From: Guillardia theta CCMP2712
Lineage: Eukaryota > Cryptophyceae > Pyrenomonadales > Geminigeraceae
Reading direction: 5' to 3'
Assembly: GCF_000315625.1 (NCBI RefSeq)
Contig: NW_005434610.1
Coordinates: 354,081-418,080 of the forward strand
Length of the DNA: 64,000 bases
Made by a program: the position numbers and the translations under genes. The notes under the pieces are model-generated. The model ran no database searches, was not told the DNA's origin, and saw only the letters and a program-made list of their open reading frames with translations. How positions within the stretch are numbered: position 1 is the first letter of the stretch; the number at the start of each line of letters is the position of its first letter. Shown here in pieces: positions 1 to 9,426 of this stretch.

Positions 1-947
1 CGCAGAGATCTTTGCTGGCAGAGTTATGGATTGTGTTTGTTGAAATCTTGGCCTTCATGCTGCCAGCCATCCTTATCTACGTTGTCGCTGAAATGACCTC
101 CGCGGAATATCTCGCGTTCAGGTGCGACCTGAGGGCAGACTACTGTAATTGCATGGGAGAGAAAGACTCCATCCTGTACGCGTTCATCGCTGTAGAGTAC
201 ATCGCCATCTCCTACGTTTGCATCGGATTTCTTGAGCTGGTCTTGTATTACCTCAGTCTCCCATTCGATTCATTCCGAAAGTTAATCAGATATGTATTTT
301 ACTCTCTACTGTTTTTCATGGGCTGGTTTGTTCTCTCAGTGTTTTCTATGGTGGTTCTCTTCATATTTCTAGGAGTTTTGTTCAAACCTGCCTTTGTTAT
401 CCCGTATGGCATCGCCATTGTTGGCACATTCTCAGCCTCGGCTTCCTTGCATGCCAAGCTCATGAAACTTCGGATCAGAGTGCAAACAGGGATTATCAAG
501 AAGGTCGAGCTGGAACGAAAGAAGCTCAACAACATTCCTCCTGCTCTTTCGGAGCTTCTCATCAGAAAGAACTTTGAACAGGCGCTTCATGACAATGGTC
601 TCTCGATATCAAGGATAACTCTCACAGTATTTGGATTTGTGTGCTTGATTGCAAGCATTTACGCTTTCGTGTTCATCGGCTTTAATGCCTTCACATCTCC
701 AGGAGATGTCATCGCAAGCTACGTCAACAGCGCGATCTCGATCGGAATCTCATTAGTCACTCAGCAAGTCCTTGCAAGCGAGGGTGAGGAGGAAGACGTC
801 CGGAACAAGGTAGATGACGTGCAGGACAAGATCATGAAATCGCTCAAGGGTGTGCTAAGGATGGTGTCGAAACAGATCCACCTCGCCATGAAGCTGTACA
901 CGAGATTGAAGGTCTCAGGGAATCTGGAAGTAGCCAAGGCCGAGTGA
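1..947 (+). CDS. C-terminal part of a multi-pass membrane protein
   Basis: The frame is open from the left edge of the window to a TGA at 945-947, so the 5' part of the gene lies outside, or an exon begins after the possible acceptor cgcag at 1-5. About 311 residues are visible. Hydrophobic segments occur near residues 5-25, 52-80, 88-140 and 202-232, which suggests at least four membrane passes. A small Cys-containing stretch (CDLRADYCNCMG) lies between the first two. The last 80 residues are charged and helical (EGEEEDVRNKVDDVQDKIMK) and look cytosolic. I do not recognise the family. The long uninterrupted hydrophobic frame supports a real coding exon, while its function is unknown. Confidence 0.6.
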   Translation, partial: QRSLLAELWIVFVEILAFMLPAILIYVVAEMTSAEYLAFRCDLRADYCNCMGEKDSILYAFIAVEYIAISYVCIGFLELVLYYLSLPFDSFRKLIRYVFYSLLFFMGWFVLSVFSMVVLFIFLGVLFKPAFVIPYGIAIVGTFSASASLHAKLMKLRIRVQTGIIKKVELERKKLNNIPPALSELLIRKNFEQALHDNGLSISRITLTVFGFVCLIASIYAFVFIGFNAFTSPGDVIASYVNSAISIGISLVTQQVLASEGEEEDVRNKVDDVQDKIMKSLKGVLRMVSKQIHLAMKLYTRLKVSGNLEVAKAE

Positions 948-1747
948 TCAGCGTTTTATTGAAACCTCTCAGACGAGACGATAGGTTGCTACCTGGTGTC
1001 TGGACAGGATCTTCACCAGGAGTGAACAGTGCCGTCACCTGTGAACTGGTCAAGGGAGGAGACGGAAGGTTGTATTGTTGTCAAAGAAGCGAAGAAGGTC
1101 CAAGAGGATGGGACGGGACAGGAAGGAGAAAGGATCAAAGACAAGATCCAAGATGGTTAGGGGAATGCTCAGCAGGCTAACTTACAGTCGACGGTGTCAA
1201 GCCCGTAGCTGTCAGAAGACACCCCGAAGCTGGACATACGTCACATGACATGGGACGAGGCAAGGCATAAAGATTCGCTCACCCGCCGTTGGTTGACTGG
1301 CAGATCATGGTGCCTCCAAAGTCGCTCTTGCCGTTTCCGCCGGTCATGGTGGTGTTGGTGGTGTTGCAACCATGGTTGCCATTGGTGGTTCCTGGAAAGA
1401 AGAGATCAATGGTCTCAGATTTTTCATCTGTTCAGCGTTGAGGCTCTGTTGCAACAGGGAATATTGAAAGTTCACATAGCGCATCTTAATAAGACTAGGG
1501 TTGTGAAATAGCAAGAAGCTTTCTTTAAGATGTTGCAAACAAAGACTATTCAACTGACACTTGCTGGCGTCAGTTTCTTCCATGTCTGATGTTTTTTTGC
1601 AACACCCTTTCGTCATCTCTCTTCACTTTCCTTCTCGGATGTCTCAGGATTCTCGTCCTGTATCTCATCATCTTCTCCTTATCATCGTCATGATTGCCTC
1701 TCCTCTTCTTCTTCACCTTATCATCCTCATCATAGTCTCTCCTCGCT

Positions 1748-1774
1748 CATCATCATCATCATCATCATCATCAT
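1748..1774. repeat. (CAT)n microsatellite
   Basis: Nine consecutive CAT triplets in non-coding sequence. Confidence 0.9.
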
Positions 1775-2045
1775 CTCCCTCTTACCGCAATTCGCGAAGG
1801 TGGCGAGCTCGACAAACTGCTGCACGTCGCTGAACATGTTGCTGCTCTCTGCGGTCTTCCTGTTCCTCTGCTCAACCCCCCTACCCCAACCTCCTCTGTT
1901 TCTCAATTGCTGCTCTAATGCCAAACGCCCCCCGTTCCCTCTCTTGCCCTCCAACCAGAAATAGCCTCCGTACTTGAGTACCAAACCTGACTGCCAAACT
2001 TGAAGCACCGCAGTCTTGTCAAAAGTACCCTCCTGATTGTCATCG

Positions 2046-2075
2046 TACTGATTTTTAACTTAACTTTGAGTAAAG
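2046..2075 (+). repeat. 30-nt dispersed repeat, copy 1
   Basis: Exact match to 6391-6420. The copies share a core ending in aactttgagtaaag, and flanking bases differ immediately on both sides. Confidence 0.9.
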
Positions 2076-2389
2076 AGTCAAGTTGTATTCGCCCATGCCG
2101 CGCTCTGTAGTCTGACGAGTCTCTTAAAAACTCACACTCATCAGTCAGTCAGATCATCGGATCGAGCCGCACTGATCCTACTATCATCCGGCGGCGACAA
2201 GCTGGCGGCACTGGACCAGCCGGCGACCCGCGTGTCAGTGACCGGGCCTGAGCAAAAAGAAGTGAAGCGGTGGGAAACATGAGCCTAAAAGAGATTCGAA
2301 CTTAATAATTTACAATCACAAGTAAGGTGACAAGTACTAGCAACAAACGGCGGCCGGGGCCATTCTACAGATTACGAAACTGCCGGTGG

Positions 2390-3283
2390 CTAGTCCGACT
2401 TTACCATGATCAGTGTCCTTGCCCGACCCAACCATAGGTTCGCCTCTTTTGATAGGGCGAAACAATACTTGTCCTGCCAAGTGACTGCATCAATGCACTG
2501 ATGCTTCATTGTGTTCCTCCCTTTGAAAACCTCCAGGTCAAACCATTTCCATGATGAAATACGATTGCGATCCGAGCAACTCTCGATTCCCGACATATCA
2601 AAGTTGTACTGCACCAGAGGCACAACGAGGAAGCTTACAAAAAGAATCAGCAAAGAAAGGAGCAACAGCTTCCAAACAGCAGTAAACCATCTCCAAGGGA
2701 CCCTTGTAGGCACCTCAGGCATTTGGGCCTGTAACAAGATCGGCTTTCTCGCTGGGACCTCACGTTGTTTCATACCATCCACATTGCCCGCAAGTTCCAC
2801 CTGAGATGCGCTCATGATCTTGAACCGCGAGGAGGAAGGAGAGGGTAAGTCGTAGACTTGGTGCGAATTCCCAAGGTCCATGAGCGGCGACGGGAGCGAG
2901 CTGAGGTGGTACACTGGAGTTAGACTCGTCGGTGTGGACATGGCGGACGCGATCGAGTCTTGATCCGCTTCTCTTGTCAGCACCGCCAACTCATGGAGAA
3001 ACCTTAGTTCGCTCGAAGAGCGAGGCGTGGGAGACATCGTCTCATGAAGAGTGCACTTGTACGAGCCATAATCGTAGGGTTCCGGAGCGCAGATGGCACC
3101 GTCTTGTGTTGTTGATGTTTCCGTTGATGCTGACGTCTTGAGGATTGCATTCTCTTTCCTCGGTGTCATATTCTCGGATTGTTTCGTCATGTGTTCTCTG
3201 ATCTTGTCGCCAGCATTGAGAAAAATCATTCGCGTCGTAATGTCGGCGTACACGTCGCATTCTTGTGCCTCCGAACAAGGCAT
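2390..3283 (-). CDS. single-pass membrane protein, unknown function
   Basis: One uninterrupted frame of 297 codons starting at ATG 3283. Residues 1-195 are hydrophilic and Ser/Pro/Thr-rich with no signal peptide. One strong membrane segment sits at about residues 203-224 (core LLLLSLLILFVSFLVVPL), preceded by W and R residues. A tail of about 70 residues follows with three Cys (SCSDR, QCID, YCFAL) that could pair in an extracytosolic domain. A type II or tail-proximal single-pass topology is the likely reading. No family is recognised. The gene appears intronless, unlike most neighbours, so it could also be one long exon of a larger gene. Codon-level composition and the clean membrane segment favour a real protein. 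Confidence 0.55.
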   Translation of the reverse strand: MPCSEAQECDVYADITTRMIFLNAGDKIREHMTKQSENMTPRKENAILKTSASTETSTTQDGAICAPEPYDYGSYKCTLHETMSPTPRSSSELRFLHELAVLTREADQDSIASAMSTPTSLTPVYHLSSLPSPLMDLGNSHQVYDLPSPSSSRFKIMSASQVELAGNVDGMKQREVPARKPILLQAQMPEVPTRVPWRWFTAVWKLLLLSLLILFVSFLVVPLVQYNFDMSGIESCSDRNRISSWKWFDLEVFKGRNTMKHQCIDAVTWQDKYCFALSKEANLWLGRARTLIMVKSD

Positions 3284-4658
3284 GCTTGCGTCGTTCGATG
3301 GAGATCAGCGAGAACAGTCGAGGTGTAAAGGGAATGCTGAAAAATCAGGTGAAAAATGAAGAAGAGATTGAAAGAGGTTGAAGTAGCAGAGATAGCCGAG
3401 GTGTTGAAGAAGTGGATGATAACAGAAAACCAGAGAGGATAACGTTGATATGATGAATACAGAGCAGCTTGCAGGTGGAGAGAGACTGGAATAGCCCACG
3501 AAAGGCAGACTAGAGACTGAAAGAGGTTGAAGTGGAAGGAATAGCTATACGAGACAGGAAGAGATGACTTTCTGTGCAGCGAGGAGAGGAGGGAAAGGAG
3601 GAGAGAGAAGAGGGTAGGGCAGAGCAGAGGCGATAAGAGGAGAGGAGGACGGGGGATGGGAGGGGGAGATGTAGAGACAGGGGAGAGCGAGCCAGCAATG
3701 AGACTTGATTTTCCAAGTGGCGATCAAAAAAAGCATTCTTTGGGTAGGGGTACTCAATGTAGGGGTACACTAAGTCGAAATGTTGATAGCTAAGGTCAGG
3801 GTATACATATTTTCGTTATTGTAGGGTAGGGTAGTATATATATCTACAATGACCCGGTTTATTTTATGGTAATTGTGGGGTGTAACTTTACCTTTCGGTA
3901 ACAAGTACCCGTTATTGGAATTTTCGGGGGTACCTTGCAGATCAAAGAACAATCACAACGGGGTACTTCAAAATGTGGGGGTAGGGGTACTTTTCCAGTG
4001 TAACGAAAGTGGATGACAATAGTTTGGGGTGGGGGTTTCAAACACTACGGGTCAGCGATGAGCTAGTACCCCCTATTTCACTATAAAATCATGGGTCATA
4101 TTCCACACGGGTACTTAATGAGAGGGGTAGGGTCATCAAAATCTTTATCGGAGTGTCCACCCCTCTTCCTATGGTAAAAATGGGGTGGGGTGGGTAGGGC
4201 TCGGGCTTGTGATGAGGACCGGAATGCAGGGAAGCCAAGGATGGCGATGCTCGGGAATGGTAGAGGCGCTCGGCAGTATTGCGAGCAGACAGACAACAAC
4301 ATTGAAGTGAGAATTTCTTGTTTTGTGAATGGAAACACAAAGAATGCTGTGACAACCAAGATTCCGAATGCGATGAACTATAATTTTATTTCTAAGAATT
4401 TGAAATCTCTTTTGCATGCCGCAGTGTAAATGATCGTATCTCCACCTTCATCAATGATGCATACAACATAGCACTATACAAAACAGGTGACATGTAGCAA
4501 AACTTCACCTCGTTTCAACGCCAAAACTCATGGAGACTTTCCAAGATGCTCATTGCAACTCGTCAATTTCACTATCAGCGCCTTCCACCAGACACATTGA
4601 GATCTGGCAGTCCTTTCCAATCTCCATTCATGCCATAACGATTCCCTCCGTGACAGAT
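3284..4658. repeat. spacer rich in GGGGTAC/GGGTAGG repeats
   Basis: From 3500 to 3700 the plus strand is purine-rich and low in complexity. From about 3735 to 4200 the sequence is dominated by units such as ggggtac, gggtaggg and ggggtggg with AT-rich pieces between them. Short frames on both strands only reflect these repeats. Similar blocks occur near 5750-6030, 18890-19050, 31140-31360, 37960-38190, 49425-49490 and 51355-51480. No gene is supported. Confidence 0.6.
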
Positions 4659-7600
4659 TTAATTGCGTCGGCTAGATGCCTTGAGGGCTGCCTCGTACCA
4701 TTCCAGTGCTTTTTCCTCATCATCGGCGACAAACTTGTAAGTGGCACGTGGAACCGATCCACCCATGAGCTCAGCAGTCTGTAAGCAAGATAGAAGAAGT
4801 AAAATGTTATTCGGATGACATTCAGTTGAAGATGCAAGCCTTACCTGGATTTCAAGCTCCTTTCCCTTGAGATTTACCAGGCATCCATCGAAGCCTACAG
4901 GATGCAACTCAGTGCTGTACAAAACATCTAACGGAATCTTACAGAAGAACTTGCGAGGTTCCGTGTCATCTTGGTTGTCCATGAAGTAAAACTGCGTCAC
5001 TAGTAAGTTGAGGCAAGAAGGAAATTTAGCAACTCGCACGCACGTTGTTTTCGTGAATCATGCACCAGATTTTTTGCTTCTTTGGCAACGTTTTGAGGTA
5101 TCCCTTCATAAAGCACTTTTGAAAGAAGTCGGGAGGAACTTCTTGTTTACGGTTTACAACGGGCTGGACGAAAAACAAAAAGAAGAGAGAGAGAAAATCA
5201 GCTTCAACCATCTCGAATCATATTCGGAGTAATCACCACAGGATTTTGCTTGTAGGAGCCAGGAACATTGGCCTGAACTATGACGTCAATGCTGACATTA
5301 AACTAGCATGAAAAAAAATCTTGCCTGCCATTCGTGTTGGCCAGGAGCGCGGGATGAGCAGCAACCCATAATTCAGAATCCTGTTGAGACCGATCATGTT
5401 GTGTATACACGCAGATGGAAATTTCGGAAGTACATGGAAAGCATGGATTCAGGCATCATGTAATAATGAAACAATGTTACGAGAAAATGACCCACAAACC
5501 AAACAAGGGACCGAGTGATATGTGTTGATAACGTTCAGTGTGTCATATGCGATCCACGAGGAAAGAGTAAGAAAGCACTACTCTATCACCTTCTTCATGC
5601 AACAAAATGGGATGCGGAGGATGCTACACAACAACAAAAAAACAACTTGCTTTGTCCATGACGACATGTGTAATCTCTCATCGCCAACCACACGGAGCAG
5701 CTACGCGGCGACAGTGCATACCGAGAGGAGGGAGATGACGATGCACGGCGTGGGGGTACAACGGTACCTGCAGTCATTTCATGGGGTGGGTGGGTTACAG
5801 GGCTTCACTTTTTCCTTTTGGGGTAGGGTGCTTTCATGACAGCCAAGTGAGGATACTTCGATTTCATAGCACTTGGAGTTATAAAATGAAGAAGCAAAAG
5901 ATAGCCATTCCGAACAAGTCCTGGGGGCTGATCCCTCCAAGGGGTAGATGAATTCATTTTGGAGCTCTGTCATGGGGTGGGTAGGGTTGTGTAGGAATGA
6001 CCGGTAAAAGGGGTAGGGTTCACCCCTCGGACCCCCAAGTGTTGTTAAACTGGCATCTTGTATTTTCAAATTCAGAGAGAAAAGTCGAAATTTGGTCAGA
6101 TTTCGAAGTGTGATCGGGAGCATTTGGTCCTGCTGTACCAGAAACCATATTTGGTAATTCCTCTGATTCGGAAATTGAATATTAAAAATATTTAAACATT
6201 GAAGATATTTTTACTTACTACAGAAATCGTACCAATGATAGCCATTTTTAGTACCACTTATCAATGGTTTTAAAAGGTTATAAACTAGTCCCTTCAAAGT
6301 TCTATTTCCGTACCAAAATTATAAGGACCACATCCCCTGACAGACAACAGGTGGTGGGACTGTGGGGGGATGCGGTATCGCCCACCCTGATACTGATTTT
6401 TAACTTAACTTTGAGTAAAGTCTGGGTCGGATAAAAGCTGTGCATTCCTCTGCCCTGGCGTTTGTCCCTTGCTCTTTCTTGTTCTTGTCCGCGTCCTCGT
6501 GGAACAACCTTTCTTCATCTTGTCTCTCAGTTAACTTGCCTCAGCCAGTGAGCACCTGTCATAGGCCTTCTAGATCTCTTCGAGGAATTGGAAGCATGGA
6601 AGAATTTCATCAGGACTCTTCTACTCGGACAGCAAAATTTCAAGCACCGAACCACGTGCCATGGAACTGTAGTGATGAAATGAAGAATGATGCAGGCGAG
6701 GCGTTGCACAAGCAGTCAAGTTTGTATATGTTAAGCTTGATGTATGGCTTGTCCATTGCCAGGACCAGAAACATGTGCTTAAAGGTAATAGCAGGAACCG
6801 AGTTCGTACCAGACAAGGCATCAAGTAACGACCGTGAAAGAACACAAGCCAGCGGATCCGTTGGATAGCACAGACTGCTTTTGTGCGGTCGTTTAATTAT
6901 GTTCTTTGAAGCTTGGCTTAGCTGACAATTCCGGAGCCCATCTGGAAATACAAAGGCATGCAGCACAAGCACAAGCAGTGCGCATCGGAGGTCGTTGATT
7001 CGATTCTTGCTTTGCTTCTTGAATGCCTGGCATTGTGGTAATTCAGAAGTTATATGAATGTGGCATCAACCTGACCTTCAGATGAAACAACCCATCTGCC
7101 TTCACCTTGATCGTACTTGGCCAGAGAGTAATATCCTCCGAGCTGAAACATTTGTGCTCCGGTTTCCTTTCTTGCCGGTCAGTTGAGCTTTTGCAATGAA
7201 GCAGAACATCCGACAAATGCAATGACATACGGGTTCTCGGCTCAATTCATAATCTGTGTCAAAGAGAGGACCAGGAACTGAATGAAATTCAGTTCCACAC
7301 CCGGTTGGTGATGTTAGATCCAACCTGCACGGAAATCCAGGGTTATCCTTGTGTGCTCGGTGTCGTTCGGTATGGTGTAATGCTGAGTTGTGTATCAGTC
7401 AAGGAACAATGTTTTAAGCAATAAACTTTCAATGGTGGGGCCTCACCATGCATCGATTCCCATAAAATCTTGCAACTTGTCCTTCCAACACCTGACAATC
7501 CATGTCATCAATGAAAATCTTGAAAGTTTTGAAAAAAAACCGCTAAAGGCAAAAAATCATTTTTGTTGGGGGAGCTCTCGATCCACAAAGAATTGGATCC

Positions 7601-8962
7601 TGTACACCATCTATTTTTAAGAGATTTCAGCTTTCACTGTATCTAGCAAGTCACCATATGTCCTAGTCAATGGGAGCCAAAAATTTATCTGAACAACGCA
7701 AGGTCATCATGATTGCATAAATGACATATCAAAAGAGACACCTGACCAGGCTGATGATAATACATGGCATCGCAGTGAGGATGCGTGGCTCTGACTAGAT
7801 TCCAGGGAGTTTCAAACGTGAAGGGATTTGGAATGGTTGATTTCACTTGAAGAGGGCGGTGCGATCCTCAAACATGGGACGCTCTGAAAATACACAGAAG
7901 AGCAGCTAGCTGGACCGCCCATATACCTTGCAACCTCCGGGGCCACAACCTGGAACTTGATACATGAAAAGTGAGACTTCGATCGGAACGTTCACCTCCT
8001 GAATGAATTTCACGTAGACAGGTTTCAGACGTCTCATCAAAAGACGATTGAAATTTCCCTGGGTCATTAGATAAGGACTTTGTCTGGAGGGCATGTCAAA
8101 CCTTTGGAAGCTTCAAATTTCCGGAGCGGCTATTGTAGGATCTCAATTTCAGTAGTGATAAAGTTGTAGGCGACATACCAATTTTTGGAAGGCCCCGAAG
8201 ATTCCAACTCACTGGCTGCTATATGAATATGACCAAGAGGCAAAATTCTCAGTCTCTCCTGCACAACCAGGATGGTTTGAGGAAGACAATTGAATAACGT
8301 CAAATGATCACTTGAAAGGCATTGAGCTTGGCATTATGCTTCTCTCGTTTCCTCATCCGAGAATCTAAATATGCTTGCTTGTGTTGCATTGTCTCTCCTA
8401 CGTCAATCAATGTTTTCTCACAAATCTCAATTAGTACCGGCCATGCTTGCTTCATTTTCATTTGCCTGCTATGAAAAACCACAGTGGTCATGGACTGTGA
8501 CGATATGAATGAATGAGCAATTCGCCCCAAAACTCACTTTTTCCGACTTATCCTCGTTGCAATGCAACAAAACTTGCAAAAACACGTCTCGAAATGGAAA
8601 TTTTTCGACATCGTAGTCAATGATTGCTTTCTCTGCCAGTTTTTTCCACCCATCAGTCGTCATGAGCTCCGGTAGCCTTGTATGGCATGGTGGCTACCCA
8701 CAAGAACTCAGAATCATGTCATTTAGAGAGGCTACATGTTTTCATACTCCGTCAATATCCTCGGGTAGGTTGTATGCATGTCTCCAACTGAAAGCACGGA
8801 AAGGGGCATGTTACATCGAATTGAATGGTGAATCAGTGATGAGGGAGTAGGAGGGGAAGAAAGAAGACAGCGGAGGAGGTGATGGGTTGGACCATTGTGA
8901 GGAAGGATAGTTAGGACATGATCTTGGTTGTGTACCTGCTTCTTTCCCCCCACGCTGGGCAT
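4659..8962 (-). CDS. multi-exon protein with C-terminal PH domain (exon chain partly resolved)
   Basis: Minus strand. The best-supported part is the 3' end. An exon at about 5070-5170 reads FMKGYLKTLPKKQKIWCMIH and joins across a 40-nt GT-AG intron to TQFYFMDNQDD, then across another intron ending near 4783 to TAELMGG and YKFVADDEEKALEWYEAALK, with the stop at 4659. That is the strand order and the closing helix of a pleckstrin-homology domain, a phosphoinositide or protein-binding module. Upstream, exons near 8570-8650 (TTDGWKKLAEKAIIDYDVEK), 8305-8470 (a charged helix, QAWPVLIEICEKTLIDVGE) and 7940-8094 (FNRLLMRRLKPVYVKFIQEV) look coding. A start at 8962 (MPSVGGKKQ, then a gt donor) is plausible. 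The piece at 7080-7130 (GGYYSLAKYDQGEGRWVVSS) may be another exon. Whether all belong to one gene is not certain, because a repeat-derived insertion occupies 5750-6420. Confidence 0.55.
5750..6420. repeat. repeat-derived insertion inside the PH-domain locus
   Basis: The stretch begins with gtacaacggtacc, carries several ggggtgggtaggg and ggggtaggg units, and ends in an AT-rich part followed by the 30-nt sequence shared with 2046-2075. It reads as non-coding inserted DNA, probably intronic. No terminal inverted repeats or transposase were found by eye. Confidence 0.45.
6391..6420 (+). repeat. 30-nt dispersed repeat, copy 2
   Basis: Exact match to 2046-2075. Related ttgagtaaa strings occur near 30480 and 51515 beside GC-rich sequence. 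Confidence 0.9.
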
Positions 8963-9426
8963 GTCGTGCTTGCTGCACGCGCCGCCTCTACGACGTCCAT
9001 TACAGGTCCATCAGGCGCATCAGGGCAGTAATGGAGCCGGGCGGCTGGCCGGGTAGCAGCCGGGCCGCCGGTCCTGTACGGTCACCCATCTGTTGCGGAC
9101 TACTAGCAACGGACGTGGAAGGCGCGCCGATGCACAATTTGGACGGGGCGCGCAGGCGGAGAGAGAGGGGAGGAGGAGAGGAAGAAGAGAAGAAGGAAGC
9201 AGGAACGATAGAGGAGGAGGAGATGGAGAGGAAAGAAATTGTGCATGGAAGGGAAGAAAGGGAGAGATTGATGCATGCGAGGTGGCGGTTGAGGGTAGGA
9301 GGGGAACTGCAATGGTTCAGTGCAAGGTTGAGGTTGGAGTTGTGGTTGAACAGATCTCGTCCTCATCCACTTCGGAGATGTTAAGAGAATGTGTGTGCAG
9401 GAATCTTGTTCGACATCCCCGAGATC

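Larger units (their letters stand above)
948..2389. other. spacer without a convincing gene
   Basis: No reading frame here has a composition or motif that supports a protein. The stretch holds a short (CAT)n run at about 1748-1774. At 2046-2075 it holds one copy of a 30-nt sequence that recurs exactly at 6391-6420. A moderately GC-rich stretch follows at 2160-2260, ending in ccggcgacccgcg-type sequence. It separates the end of the plus-strand membrane protein from the 3' end of the minus-strand gene at 2390. Confidence 0.5.

Noticed and set aside
1245-1833. Overlapping short frames in the first spacer
   Set aside because: Low-complexity or unremarkable, with no splice context or motif.
3735-4200. 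GGGTAGGG strings as interstitial telomere sequence
   Set aside because: Units vary in length and spacing (ggggtac, gggtagggg, ggggtggg) and occur in several unlinked spacers, which does not fit a telomere repeat.
6440-6868. 142-codon plus-strand frame
   Set aside because: No recognisable features. It begins just after a repeat and is antisense to the probable PH-domain locus, so composition alone does not support it.
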